Source: Apiotrichum sp. Y4204 | Lineage: Eukaryota; Basidiomycota; Tremellomycetes; Trichosporonales; Trichosporonaceae | Direction: 5' to 3' | Length of the DNA stretch: 64,000 nucleotides | Assembly (NCBI GenBank): GCA_025531455.1 | Contig: JAMYHL010000015.1 | Span: 637,491-701,490 of the forward strand | Notes under the pieces: model-generated | What the model saw: only the letters and a program-made list of their open reading frames with translations | The model's database searches: none | Told to the model about the DNA's origin: nothing | Position numbers and translations under genes: made by a program | In this document: piece by piece, positions 1 to 12,368 of the stretch | How positions within the stretch are numbered: the stretch's first letter is position 1 | How the letters are laid out: every line of letters starts with the position of its first letter

Positions 1-1046
1 CGTCCGTGAACCGGAGCGAGGCCGGCGATCTAGCCTCGGCGATCCTTGACAAGGCGCTCGCACTGTTCGTCAAGCACTCGCGCAGTTATGTCCCGCACGT
101 CCTGCGTCTGCAGGTGGCGGTGTGGGCCCTCGCGGACGACAAGCGGAAACAGTACGCCAACGAGCTGATTCGTCTTGGCGAGGCGAGCCAGATCCTCTAT
201 CTGTGCGGCAAAGAGACGGACGGCGTCGTCTCATTTGATCTCGGTAGGTGACTTCCTTTTCGCAAGACCTAACCCCAGACTCAACGTGGAACCTCGTCGA
301 CGTGTTCGAGTGGGCGCTCGCGACGCTTGGCCAGACGTTCCGGGACGCCATTTCTGAGCGCGCCCAGAGCGAGTGGGCGCCCGCCGACGTCCGCACAGAG
401 GGCACCGGCCGCGTACTCTACCTCCTCCACCCCCTGCTGCGCCGCATCCTCGCGCGCCTCATCGCCCTCCTCGCCGCGTTTGCAAAGTTTGTCACTACCC
501 TCAACATCCCCATCCGGCCGCCCGAGAGCTCGTTCCTCCTCACCCGCTCGGCGCCCGCCGCCGCCGTGGCGACGCAGCGCGTCCTCGACGCGCTCGCCCG
601 CGAAGGCGTCGACCTCACCGTCTGGGCCGACGTCCTCGCCACCCTTGGGAAGGGTAAGTGAACAACAATTATTGTACTGACACCCAGCCCCGCGACCAAG
701 CGACGCGGACACGTGTGCGTCCCTCCTCAAGCTGGACATTGGGCCCATTTCGTCGCTCCTCCCCGCCGCGCTCCCGCACTTCCCGACACCGAGCACGCTC
801 TTCCTCGCCCCCTCCCCCCCGCCCGAGCGCGACGGCGCAACCTGCGCCCTCATCGGCGACCGCCCAACAGCCAAATGCGACCGTTGCAGCGCACGCACAG
901 TCATGGCGCTAAAGAATGTGCTTCGCGGCGGCGTGCCGAGCCCGTGGGCAGCATGGCGCCGGACATGGGTCGCAAACTGCATGTGTGGCGGGACATGGGT
1001 GCGCACACATCTCGACCCGCCGGCTGCGCGCCGCCAGGAGGCTTAG
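1..1046 (+). CDS. MED16: Mediator complex subunit 16, C-terminal part (partial)
   Basis: 3' part of the Mediator tail subunit MED16 (SIN4 family), which links activators to RNA polymerase II in the nucleus. The gene runs off the left edge. Exons are <3-243, 279-653 and 688-1046. Introns of 35 and 34 nt (GTAGGT...ACCCCAG and GTAAGT...ACCCAG) keep the frame open. The middle is a run of leucine-rich helices (LLRRILARLIALLAAFAKF). The last exon holds the family's cysteine-rich end: a CDRCSAR pair, then WAAWRRTWVANCMCGGTW, which matches the W..RW...C.CGG.W tail of animal and fungal MED16 as I know it. The assignment rests mostly on this tail, because the N-terminal beta-propeller lies outside the window. 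Confidence 0.82.
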
Positions 1047-1238
1047 ACTGGGGATATGTATTGTACATGGATTGTTTCATCTGCATCACGGTCACGGGAC
1101 CAACTATCGTATTGTCCGCTAAGGACATGGATGGAACTGGAGGCGGAGGCGGTCACTGTCGCTAGTGGTATCGACTGGGTACACGTACAGAGCACGCCTG
1201 CGGGCAGCAAGGCGCGGCGAAACGGGATCTCAAAGAGT

Positions 1239-2250
1239 TTAGGCATTCGCGAACCGCCGCTGGCGCTCGTACGCCTTCATCTCCTCGTCGAGCTGGTGCT
1301 GCGTCTTGGGCTTTTCCTTTGCCGGCTGCTCCTTGGGTTTGGGCTTGGGCGTGGGCGTCTTGTCCACATCCATGCCCGACGACTCGCGCTTTGCACGCGC
1401 CACCTTGTCCTTTCCGCCGGCCTTCTTCCCCACCGCGGCTTTCGGCGACGCCTTGGTCTTGGCCAGGCGCGATAGCAGCGCGTCCCCAGGATTCTGCTTC
1501 CCCTTGGCCTTGAGGAGTGCTGCGCGCTGTCTCTCCAGCAGCCTACAGTCAGATATCATCTCCACATGAGTTGTCTCCTCGCCGCCAGGTTACTCACAGC
1601 TTCTGGCGCTCTTTCTCACCCGCCTTGCCGCCCTTGCCCATGCGTCCGAGGAGGCGGAGACCCGGCGGCGTCGCGGTGCTCGCGTCAGCGCGCTTCGGCG
1701 CAGCCTTGGGCGCCGTCGGGGTTCGCGGGGCGGGGGCCCTGGGGGCGTGTGCAGGTGCGGGCTTGGGGAGGGATGCGCGCGGCGCGGTCGGCGGCGCGGG
1801 CGCCGCGACGGACGGATGCGCCGCGTTGGGCGGGAGCACGTGCTGTACCGCGAGAGTGTGTGCTGATTGTTAGCTAGGAAGATTGGGCAAAGAAAGAAGA
1901 TTGTTTTCATTGTGACTTACAGCCGTCAATGATCTGGCCCGAGTAGTGCCTGCGGACCTTTTCGGCGTCGACGTCGCTGCCTACCTCTACGAGAAAGCTC
2001 GCGAGGAACGTGCCTGCCGAGTTGTACAGCGCCGTCACGGCGATGCTCGAGGGATGGAGGCGCGTCGGCTCCGAGGTGAGGAGTTCCTGCCGTCAGTCTC
2101 GATGAAAGGAATAAGCCGGGAGAGCGAGAGTGGTGAAGTAAGGCGTAAAAGAGTCCTACATCACACGCCCTCTTCTTATTTTCAACGCACCGCCAGATCC
2201 GTCTCGCGCACGTCGAGGGGCAGGCCGAGGAAGAGGAGCACGGCAGGCAT
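1239..2250 (-). CDS. RRM plus FoP-like C-terminus protein, ALY/REF (Yra1)-like mRNA export adaptor
   Basis: Predicted nuclear RNA-binding protein of 264 aa. Exons on the minus strand are 2250-2191, 2086-1921, 1862-1598 and 1542-1239; introns of 104, 58 and 55 nt are all in phase. Residues 4-75 form a compact RRM: VLLFLGLPLDVRETDL as RNP2-like strand and helix, then FLASFLVEVGSDVDAEKVRRHYSGQIIDG as RNP1-like strand, helix and final strand. A Pro/Ala-rich linker and a basic Lys/Arg region follow, and the end (QLDEEMKAYERQRRF) resembles the C-terminal helix of ALY/REF adaptors. The UAP56-binding motif normally found before the RRM is absent from this model, so an upstream exon may be missing, or this is another RRM protein with a FoP-like tail. 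The start was chosen because the RRM begins right after this ATG. Confidence 0.55.
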
Positions 2251-2937
2251 GGTCGGAAGCGGGGGCGGAGGGCGGGGCGAATGATACGGGACGACAGGCG
2301 GCAGGATGGGGTGGTGGTGGGGATCGACGGCTTGCGCGGGGGGGAAGAAGACGAAATGATGGGTCTTTGTTGATGGATGAGGAGATGTTGAGAGACGAGA
2401 TTTCGACAACAGACAAACGAAAGACAACAACATCGAGAAGAGCGTGACCCGCGCGACGACGAGGACAATGGAAAGCGGCGCGAGAGATTCGACGCGACAA
2501 AGCCAGTGTGAAACATGTGTTTACGTAACATGTACTTTCCTGGCAAGGAAACCCCCCAAGCTGTTTGCACGCGTCTGTGGCACTTTGCGATCCAGTGAGT
2601 AATCTTGACCTCGACCTCGGGATTTAACCTCTGCTCGTGTCTACAGGGTGGCAATAATGGATATAATGGATAAATTGTGCTCTCCGCGCGACGAGGTGTA
2701 AATAACAATAAGGCGCTCAGCCTAGGGTCAGCCTGCAAAGGAGGCACATGGGCAGACAAGAGCAAACGACCACAGTCGCAGAGTGAACGCCTCTCCACTG
2801 TGCGGCCGTTCTCAAGTCGGTCTGTCTCACTCAACTCCGTCTCCCGCAGATAATAGCTTACAGCTTACCCATCCGTGTCGGTATCAGGCCACATTCGAGG
2901 GGAAACCGGGTGCCACACTCCGAAAAGAAGCCCCGTT

Positions 2938-3000
2938 TTTGTTTGTTATTATTTTTTTATTCTCTTTTTTTTATTTTATTTTTTTTTATTTTTTTTATGA
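2938..3000. repeat. T-rich low-complexity tract
   Basis: About 60 bp consisting almost only of T with scattered A, in an otherwise GC-rich window. It lies upstream of the minus-strand RRM gene. It could be a nucleosome-excluding poly(dA:dT) promoter element or slippage-generated filler. Confidence 0.8.
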
Positions 3001-3335
3001 GTATTAATGATTAATACGCGTGCCCACAATCCTGTTCTCAAATTAGAACCCTCGGCCGGTCGCGGCTGGAAGCTAGAGACGCGTAGGATGGGCATTGTCG
3101 CTGCTACAGTATACAGTACCACAGCGTCCTAGGATCATGTCCTGTTGTATTGTTTTCTTGTGCCGAACCTGTTAGCCGGCTGCGTTCAAGTTGGTTCGAA
3201 CACCAGGTGTCGTGCAACAGCGGGGCCCGGGCCGCCGCCGACCCAAGAATATCGCCGCATATCGATCGCCCGAGCTTCCATAACCCCGGGCCACCGACAC
3301 CGGACCGCGTCGAGACCGAGGGCCGAGGGGCCGAG

Positions 3336-3357
3336 GTACAGTACATGTACAGTACAG
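3336..3357. repeat. GTACA-type short palindromic repeat
   Basis: GTACA units alternate to give a self-complementary stretch (GTACAGTACATGTACAGTAC). A similar CAGTATACAGTAC patch lies near 3107-3118. No gene is attached and the function is unknown. Confidence 0.6.
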
Positions 3358-6300
3358 TAGGTTTGGCGACATTCATTCGGGAAGTGTCGGCACCGCGCCC
3401 CGAGGTGACGTCATTGACTGTGATCCGTCAGCGATCACAGATGCTCATGAACGTTCTTCGCGCGGGCCATGTCGGCCGTCGGTGCGCCGTGCCATGGATA
3501 GATAATTTTCGATGCCGGCGTGCTGCGTAACGAGTCCCAGAGGCGAGGATACCAGGCGATAGTAGAGTGCCCCGAAACGTAAAAGACAAAGTCCCTCGGA
3601 TGATAAGATAGCAAGCCCACGAATGCCATCAGTACCGTATGCGCACCCGGCGGCCGCACCCACTCAGCAGCTCAACAGTGAGCGGAGTATACGTTCCGCC
3701 GAGCGGCGCCCGCTCCTCTCATCTCGCGTCGAACTCATGCAACGCCCGACGCCGCCGCGATGGAGTTCTGCATGAACGTCGTCACCACCGTCGGCTCAAT
3801 ATCTCAATACCCAAGGCTGAAATGCTCAATGGTCGGGCGTTCCGCACGCACAGGAGAGGGAATGGGGTACTAGGAGTAGGAATAGCGCAGCAACCCGCGC
3901 ACAATGGTGGGCAGCCTAGGAGCTCCCCACTGAGTGCTATCTTGGGAGCGTTGTCGGGGTATCCTGCGGACATGCTCTCATACCGATGGATACGCAGATA
4001 TCTCTCGACGGCCGATTCGGATGATTGTGGTGGACGCTGGTGGCCTGGTGGGACCAGTGGTGGACGGCTTGTCCGTGGTCGGTAGTGGGTTCTTGCACGA
4101 TTAAGCACCTCGATCCAGATCCAGTGGGGGAGTTCCCGCGCGCTGCGTGCTCGGCGTCCACTTGGCATTTCCCACCCATTATATCGGCGGGTGAGTCGCG
4201 TTCCGCGCGTTCCTGGGTTTGAGATTCCGTGTTCCCACACTGCGCATTGTACTGTCGTTAATGGCCAATTGGCATCGTACAGGCACTCATTAATGAAGCT
4301 ACGAAGCCGGCATCCCAAACACACAAACTGGCGCAACTTGACGAGAGGGTTCATGCTGACCATGCTGGATAAGCTTGCAGCCCGCAGGACCTGAAGTGCC
4401 AGGCGGCATGCGCCGCCCTACAGCTGTCGTACAGGCACGACCACACGGTCCCCAAGGCCACAACCCCGCTCTCGGTCGCACGGACAGTGCCTGCAATCTG
4501 CATATCGCAATGTCCGTCAAGGCGCCCGTAGATTGTCGTCGGAGAAGCTGGACTGCGAGTGTAGACGACCCAATACCAGCTTCTCGCTTCTCTTCTGGGC
4601 CGTGCTCTAGCACACCACGCATGCATACTAAACTTTGCGTGACTCGTCTCGGGCCGACGAGCAGTCGTCGCTTCAGGCCTCGCTGTTCCCGGCGCCACCG
4701 CCAGACGCCACGGTCCGAGTGTGAACGAGATCACTAGAAGAGGCCGCCTCATCTGCGGTATACCTCGCACCGTAGCGCTCCTCCGTCCCTGGACACTTCC
4801 CTATTCTGAGAAGACGAAGGATCAGCGCAAGGGTTTACGGCGTATGGCGGCGCCACACACAAAGTGTTGCGGTCGAGACAATAGAGGACGTCCAAGCTCG
4901 GCCCCTTTGACTGTAGCCAAGCTGCTCACTCGAATGCATGAGCATACGCAGCTTGCTTGCATCCCACATCTGACCCAGCCGCACAGCGCGCACAGACTTG
5001 TAGGCCGTAGGCTTTGTAGGCTTCCGAGTAGCAGCAGCAGTAGCATACAGTGCCCAGTGACCGGCATCTGCAACTGCCTCGTGTGAGGTGTCTCATTCCC
5101 CGCCTCCCTGCCTTTCTGGCCAGGCCAGCCACGCCAAACAGGCCATTGTCTCACCTCCTGTGATCCCCAGATGACCGCGGCCGCCGTTGTAGGCTGACAG
5201 CGGACGTGCTGAATGCATTGTGTGCGATTTACATGCCTCCCCATCCTGCTCCTGTGACTTTTGTGCGCCTCCAGGTCTCCTGATCTCCTGTGTGGTCGGC
5301 CTTTGCTCGCCTGACCACAGCAGCGGTTGTACTTGTTGTAAATGGAGAATGTTGACAGGCAGCTGTTGTTCCATTCGTACTCATCACTGTCGCCGGCCGC
5401 TCGACTCTTGCGCTGTCCATCCCATCACGAAACGCTGTGCACTTGTACAGGCCTCGAAAAAAAATCATTAACGGTTTCACCACATCTCAGCAAGGGCGTC
5501 CATCGACGACGACGACAGCCTTCCCATCGCTTTGAGTGTAGCCTCACGCGACTGTTAATCACTCCTCCCTGCACCCGCGTCGCGCTCCACTCTACCTGCA
5601 CCTGCAGCTCGATTCTTGCTCCACTTGTCTACGGATCAACGCTGCGCCCTCGTATCCAGCGCGCCGATCTTCGAATTCGGGATTCCAAACCCAACAGGCG
5701 ATCCAAGCTCCACGATCTCCAAGAGATCAAGAGTTTTACTCCAGAACAAACGACGATCAGAGATCAGAGATCAGATAGTTTCCAGGATATTGCTGTCCGC
5801 CAACTACCTTGAACGCACTCCCGCGCCGCGCCCCATTCTTCCGAGAGTCCCATTCTCCTCCGCATCTTATCACTCTTACGATACGGCCACCGCCTCGTCC
5901 GCGCTGTGCATCCGCGGGCCATTATCAAAACCTTCTCGCCTTCGGTCCAACTTTGGTCCCTCGGACGCGGCCTGCCAGTGTGCAGCTGAGCGATATTTCC
6001 CCTCGAGCGTCGGACCTGTCCCAGTCCCAACGTGCGTCAGAGGTCGCATCGCCATCTCAACCACCCCTGATACTACGACGACTACTACTGCAAGTTTTCT
6101 ACTTCTCGGAGGCCCCAGACGCGACCCTTTTCGTCCCTGTACAGCAGTGACGACATCACAGCGCGCGCCGTAATAGCTTGAAAGGCGGGAACGGGCGGCT
6201 CTCTGCTGTAAGCTACTACTAGCTGCTGGCATCAATCCTTGGGTGGTGTGCCTTGCATTTGGTCCCTGATCCTGTTGTGGGTTGTGCTTAATCCGGCCCA

Positions 6301-7954
6301 GGATATCCCCACCCAAGCCCCCAAGATTCCCTATCGGTCTTTCATCTCCATTGTCCAGACACAGTCCCTATTCGGCCGCGTCGAACCACAGACCAGAGGC
6401 CCGAGGCCTTTGTCCCCACTCCCGTTCCCCCCTGCCCATTGCTCAGCATTACCACCAGACCACCCATCACGCCCCGGCCACCGGTAGTCATATCCCCAAC
6501 CCCGAGCGCTCACCGCCGCCGCCGGCTGACATTTGCTCTCCCTGCATCCCTGCACAGGAGTGCAGTACAGAGGACAGGATTCCGATCGGCCCCCCGACGT
6601 AATACGTACGTTCTTCAAGCTACACGATCTCACAATCGGTCACCAGTCACGGCGGACTCGGTACTGGCCCGCGTCTGACGTATTCATTCTCGAGACCACA
6701 CCCGACCCTGCGGGGGCCATCCAATCGAGGCTCTCGACCGCGACGAACGCCCCACTGCTTGCTCATATCGGCCATCTCAGTAGGCCATTAGCTCATCACG
6801 CATACCGCATAGAGTGGCAGAGTGTGAGACATTCCATTCAAACCTTGCTGAACGCGCGTGCGCGCGGAAAAAAAGGAATAAGAAATCAATAGTGGATCAC
6901 ATCACGCGCCTTGACGTGAACAGAATACGGTCAGGTACCAGCCCAGATTGTGCCCAGTCGAGCCGGATCGGACAGACCACTCCGGCCGCATTACCATACT
7001 TTGGACTACTCGCTTGCGGTTCCCATTCCCACGAATCCATCCCATCCCCATCCAATCCATCTCTGTTGTTGCCCATTCTCTCTTCATCTACACACACCCC
7101 GCGACACCCACGACGGTGACGACGACGACGACGTCGACGACTTTGTGCGCGCTGTACGGCAGCCCCAGCACAGCAAGGAGGTGAGTATCAGAGTTTGTTC
7201 AGCGTATCTCAGTGGGGACAAGCTACTTTGTCCGCTACCATTTTTTTTTTCAACCCCGTGAGGTGTTACAAACCGTTTGTGCACACAGAGGCCCAAAAGG
7301 ACAGCCTCCTCCTGGCAAGACAGGGACTGTCCCAGGTCTCCAACACTGCCTCACCCACCCAACCCCCTCGTCCTACTCGACATTCATTCCGCTCGGCGTG
7401 CATGCCCCGTTGCGCATGCTTGTATGCATCTCCGAGTGGCATCGGCGCGTCTCATGTGTGCAGTGCCACAACGGAGAGAACGCGCACGTGCCAGGCGCCC
7501 GTGCACCGCAGCGGGGAGCCGATACGCATTGCTCTGTTTCCCCGTTGACTTCTTGCGAGTCGTCGTTGGGTCCGGACCGGCGATTGGCTTGACGACTTGA
7601 GAGAGAGACGTTTTCTTTTGCCTGCAAGAGTCATGAAATGATTCATAAACGCGAGGTCATCGAAACCCCCGTTCTTCATCCAGCCCTCCTTTGCTGACAC
7701 AGTCGCTCGCTTCGATTCAACACGATCCTTCTGTCCTTCTTCACCCCCACGCGATCCTCATCTAACCCCCGGTACCCTCGCGCCCCTCGCTCCCTCCGTC
7801 TGATCTTCCTGCCACTCATTCCCACCCGTACACGATCTCTCATCGACCTTCCCTGTGTGTCTCCGTGTCCTGAACCACTCTGCGCGCCGCCACCGACATC
7901 ACCACCAACCACGTCCCTTGCATCACCATTCATCACACACACATACCCTTCAAC

Positions 7955-8140
7955 ATGTCTCCCTGCTCCTCTCCTGCTACTTCGGTCGTCGGCTCGCCCC
8001 GTCCCCTCCTCAGCGTCAAGACCAAGCTGCGCACCGAGGGCCGTTCGACCGAGCTCAGCCCACGCTCTCCCCGTCACTGGGCCACCCACTGCGAACGCCA
8101 GCGTCGCTTCCGCGAGCGCCGCCAGAAGAACGTTCTGTGA
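7955..8140 (+). CDS. Small 61-codon ORF upstream of the PP1-subunit gene (small protein, uORF or first exon)
   Basis: I do not recognise this ORF. It starts in a good context (TTCAACATG) and looks more coding than its surroundings: codons end mostly in G or C, there is a Ser/Pro-rich start, a basic middle (SVKTKLRTEGRSTELSPRSPRHW) and an Arg-rich helix (ERQRRFRERRQKNVL). It ends at TGA, but the stop overlaps a good donor (CTGTGAGT), so it may instead be a first exon whose intron begins at 8139. Splicing straight to the sequence just before 8729 would not keep the frame of that ORF, so an upstream ORF in a long leader, or an independent short protein, are both possible. Confidence 0.4.
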   Translation: MSPCSSPATSVVGSPRPLLSVKTKLRTEGRSTELSPRSPRHWATHCERQRRFRERRQKNVL

Positions 8141-8256
8141 GTAGGCTCGCTTGTGCACAAGCTATCTTCCCACTTCCCACGCGCCCGGACCCCAGGGGCC
8201 GTGAGAGATAAGACCGACGGCAGAAACGGCCAGTCGCCCATGCTGTCCTTCCTGTC

Positions 8257-8298
8257 CCCACATCTGATCTGGATCATCCCACATCTGATCTGGATCAT
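8257..8298. repeat. Perfect 21-bp tandem duplication
   Basis: Two identical adjacent 21-bp copies (8257-8277 and 8278-8298), each containing CATCTGATCTGGATCAT, in the presumed leader of the PP1-subunit gene. Confidence 0.9.
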
Positions 8299-8728
8299 GG
8301 GAACTGGAGATGGATCTCTTGGGATCCGGAATGTCTGTTCGCGCTCCACTTGTGCACTGCGCACCAGCATCATCAGCACCGCGTTGTGTATTCTCTGTCC
8401 CTCTCCGCAAACATGCACTTGTCTGGGATGTTCATCCCGACACGGACCTCTCGCTTCTCATTCCATTATCCCCGATATGTCAGACGACACCATCCCCAAG
8501 GGGACGGGAGGGGCAACGCTTGCTGCTTGCTGCGTTGCCCCATATCTCTCCCAATCCCGCTCCTCTTCAATGCTTCTCGCCGCACGCTTCGTCCATTTAC
8601 TCAGTCTCTCTCATCTGTCTGGACACAAACTTACCGCAGTCTCTCGGCCACGAGCTCGAACGCTTCGCCCGCAGACTCCACCGCCTCTCTTTCGCTGCGC
8701 TCTTGTTAAGCAACGATAACAGCCCATC

Positions 8729-11470
8729 ATGCCGTACGCAGAGCCAACTTCCCCAATTCCTGCTCCGCTCAAGCAGACGTCTCCGTTGAAGCGGCCCTCA
8801 GAACTATCAAGCCGACGTGCCTCCCATGACTCCAACAACGACACCATGTCGTTCCGCTCCGTATCCGCTCCCATGCCTGGAATCCCACGGCGCACTCCGT
8901 CCGTCACTTCACCACCATCAACAACAACACCGCTACCAGATTCCTCTACCCCCGATTCTTCTCTGTCACCCCCACCACGAACGCCGAGGCACTCAATCTC
9001 GTCCGCTGTAGCAGGCGCCTTGGCGTCCATGCGATCCGTCGATTCCCTCCCGTCGCCACGGCACGCGGCTCTCTCTCCCTCGAAACCGATTGGCAGTTTG
9101 GGTCTCCACCTCTTTGGCAGTCCCAACTCCAGCCCCACCATTACCTCGCCTCGCGCTGGCAGCTTGAATGATGCTCCTCCCCGGACACCACCGCAAGACA
9201 AGGGCGTACCCTTCCCCTCGGCCTCTACGGGCGCAGCCAAGCCAAGGCCTGAATCACATTCCGCACACTCGCCTCCCAAGATTGCTCTTACTCGCAAGCC
9301 AGGCCGCGACCGAGTCTCCTCGTCGTCGGCGGCAATCCATGCACCAGCATCCCCATCTTCCCCAATACGTCCCACAAGCATGATTCGCAAGAAGTCTGGC
9401 GAACTCGTCAAGCCTTCCCTCAAGCAACGTTCACTATCTACGCCCGATCTCGGCCGTGGCAAGGACAAGCCCAGTGACGACGCTCTCCGCCAACGCACCA
9501 AGAGCGTTCGTTTTGATGACCTCGGCCTCGAGTCTGTTGTCCTTTTCCTCCGTGGGCAGCGACCCACAGATGTTTCAAAGGCTGCCGGGGAACCAACTCG
9601 CGCGGAAACGCCAACAGAAACAGAGGACGACAATGACACCGATCTTTCCGATTTTGTGCACTTCCGCACGCGCAGAGGTGGACAATCCCGACCCGAGACC
9701 GCCAAGGAGATCCAGATAACCTCAGAAAGCACAATCCCCCGTTTGCGTCTCGACTTTGGTCCCGGCACACACGGCATTCTCAAGAATGAGAATGTGGTCG
9801 TCGAGCGCGTGGACATGCAGAATGGTTCGCCACTTGCCCTCCGCGGCACGGTCCTTGTGCGCAACCTTGCATTCCACAAATGGGTCGCAATCCGGTTTAC
9901 GCTCGATCACTGGCAGTGAGTGACAAGAAAAGTGATTTGTCAGGGCTTGGCTAATTTTATCAGGACCGTGTCAGAAGTGGCGTGCACGCACGTTTCTCAC
10001 ATTCCTGCTGGCACCACAGGCGACGAGGGCTGGGATCGCTTCAGCTTTTCGATTCGTCTCGAGGACTACCGGCGCAAGATTGAGGAACGGCGTCTGCAGC
10101 TCTGTGCACGCTTCTCGATAGACGGCCACGAGTGGTGGGACTCGAACAACGGCGACAACTACCGCTTCAATTTTAAGCGCGCAGCCCGCAAACAGGAGCC
10201 CACACGCACATCCGCCGCATCGTCCATACATTCGGGTCTTCGTGTGCCCCGCACTGCCAACTCTGCCAACTCCGCCAAGTCCGCCAGCTCGGCCGACAAG
10301 AACCCACTCGCATGGCTCTTCCCACGCACCGCACATCCGCCAATCGAGCGGTCGGCGTCGCCCATGCAGAGCCCTCCACCGGCCACGGCGTTCCAGCCCC
10401 CGAGCAGCCCTGATGTGCACAACCACCTGCTCCTCAAGCGCTACTGCGCCCCGTCACCGCCGAAATCTCCGCCACAGAAGCTCTTGCCTGCCACAATCCT
10501 TTCTCTTGCTCCGGAGCGCGCTGGTGGCCGTCCGGCAAAGCCACAGTCAACCGAGACGCCTACTCCACCCACGTCGCCCAAAATGATCTTGCTGCATGGC
10601 CAGCCGGCGACAGTGCCTCCGGCTGCCGCAATGCCTCCGCACGAGCGCAGCCAAAGCTGGAACGGACAGTCTGCCGAGGCATGGCGAGTGTCACCAACAA
10701 AGCAGTCCATGAGTGACAGCGATGAAGTCACTGGCGACACGACGCCCCGTGCTGCGCGTGCCCGGTCCCCTGAGACTGGGGCACCGGCGGCTTCCCTTGG
10801 GGTTGTCACTGGCCCATCTCCGACCAGCACGCCAAGCTCGAGTGAGGATGAAGAGCCTGCGAAGGGGTTGATCCGTCGCAGCACCAATGACCTGCAGGCG
10901 CTGGTCAACGACACACCGCCGAGCAGCAATCTCTCCTCCCCACCGACCCCGAGCGTCATCCTCCCGGGGCCGCTATCTGACTCGGCGGCCGCATCCACCG
11001 GTGATTCGTCGCCTGTGAACACGAACAACGCCGGATCCCCTGGCGACCCGAGCGCTGTTGAGGAGAGCGGTCGCACACTCAATGCATCCTCCTATCAGGA
11101 GTTTGTGAGTATTAAGAGTAACCTGAGGCACCACTAACACGTTTAGCTGGACAAGTTTTGCTTCTTCAAGTCGCCGCCACCCGTGCTCGCGCCCCTGGAG
11201 GACCCGTACTCGTCTTCACACATGACGGGCTTCTCGTCGCCGTCCATCTACGGATACTTTGGAGCTGCAGGTCTGCGCGGGGGCACCTCGCCGCAGCCGC
11301 ATGGTGACGACGGGCCGGCAGGCAGCTCTGGCGCATCAGCCGGATCGGCCACCACCCCACGGGCCACGTCTCCAGCGCGCACTGCTGGGGCCACGACCGT
11401 CGCTGCCAACCCGTGGACGCCCACGAACGAGAACGGCCCAGCAGGCCCTCCATCTCTTGCGGCCGCGTAA
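8729..11470 (+). CDS. Glycogen-targeting PP1 regulatory subunit (GAC1/PIG/PPP1R3-like, CBM21)
   Basis: Predicted 883-aa scaffold that tethers type-1 protein phosphatase to glycogen, so that glycogen synthase and phosphorylase can be dephosphorylated. Exons are 8729-9915, 9964-11104 and 11147-11470 (introns 48 and 42 nt). Residues 1-255 are Ser/Pro-rich and disordered. An RVxF-type PP1-docking motif, KSVRFDD, starts at residue 258. A CBM21 domain follows (about 340-466) with the family's VRNLAFHKWVAIRFTLDHW, the segment GWDRFSFSI, then WWDSNNGDNYRF at its end. The remaining 400 or so residues are Ser/Thr/Pro-rich with many SP/TP sites. The first intron splits the CBM21 domain after DHW. The 5' region is unusually long and CT-rich, suggesting a regulated leader. 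The combination of RVxF motif and CBM21 makes the family assignment firm; which yeast paralogue it matches is not clear. Confidence 0.88.
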
Positions 11471-12225
11471 GCTCTTCCATCTCGCATAACCATTTTCATA
11501 CATATCATATCCGATGTGCCGCGGCATGCTCGCTTGCCCCCCTGTCATCCCCTCACTCCCCATACATTGTATCCACACCCTACTCTTAAATCATGTCGCG
11601 TCCCCTCCATTTCTCATTGTGTTCCATTCGGTCTGTAGCAAAAGGTGCGAGCGCCAGGTGTTGATTCCAGTATTAGATACTATGCATGCATGCGTGCTCT
11701 ACAGTCAAGGTGGGTTAGTGAAGTCGTGGTGGTTTCGTGCCAGCAATGATTGTCAGTTCCCGCCCAATGCGTCCGAGGAAACAAAGTCTCGGTCGCAGCG
11801 AATCAGTGTTTACGACCGGCGGAGCCCTCACCACAACTTAAATGCTGACCGTCTGACATGTCTGATGAATCTCACTCGGTCGTGTCTCGTGCTCGGGAAG
11901 GGTGTCGAACCTGCCACCGGCCCACGACAATCGCAGCTGATCCCAAGCTCACGACAGCAAGCCCTCGTCCCACAGCCATATGATATAGCCTGGAATCTGG
12001 GATCCTAAAATCGGCCGAAAGCCTCTCGGCTCGGCGACATCTTTATTCCGGCCAGTGGGGACTCTGTACCGCCAATCCCAACCGCTGATCCGCGATCTGC
12101 TGATTACCAGCAGGGCGGGGCTGATCAACAGGATATCAATATATCAGGATCAGCGCCATGCGGGGATCGCAAGATGGAGCTATGGAGATCGGCGACCGGA
12201 GACCTGATCCCACGATCAGCCGGAG

Positions 12226-12274
12226 CAGCAGGGTCAACAGGATCAGCAGGATCAGCAGGATCAGCAGGATCAGC
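12226..12274. repeat. 9-bp minisatellite, unit AGGATCAGC
   Basis: About five tandem copies, the first degenerate (CAGGGTCAACAGG), then perfect AGGATCAGC units. They translate to Gly-Ser-Ala repeats in one frame, but there is no support for coding. Confidence 0.9.
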
Positions 12275-12318
12275 GACTTTTCAGCTTGAAATAATACGCG
12301 ATACGGATGAGCGTCGTC

Positions 12319-12368
12319 CTGATCAGCGTGATCAGCGTGATCAGCGTGATCAGCGTGATCAGCGTGAA
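12319..12368. repeat. 9-bp minisatellite, unit GTGATCAGC
   Basis: Five tandem copies of a unit sharing the GATCAGC core with the array 45 bp upstream but differing at two bases. Each unit contains the palindrome TGATCA. Confidence 0.9.

Larger units (their letters stand above)
2251..7954. other. Long stretch without a convincing gene; right half looks like a pyrimidine-rich leader
   Basis: About 5.7 kb in which no open frame on either strand has recognisable domains, steady coding bias or splice-linked continuation. The left half (2251-5400) has mixed composition with a T-rich tract near 2940. From about 5470 the plus strand becomes C/T-rich with short CATCC-type runs, as in the leaders of other genes here. 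A plausible intron signal (GTGAGTATCAG at about 7181) lies inside it. This is best read as promoter plus a long 5' leader of the PP1-subunit gene at 8729, or as non-coding RNA; sequence alone cannot decide. Confidence 0.45.

Noticed and set aside
3190..3205. GGTTCGAAC, resembling a tRNA B box
   Set aside because: The bases flanking the T-loop cannot form a 5-bp T-stem, and no acceptor or anticodon stem is present.
3782..4363. 193-codon open frame on the minus strand
   Set aside because: No domain, irregular composition and no splice-linked continuation; more likely chance.
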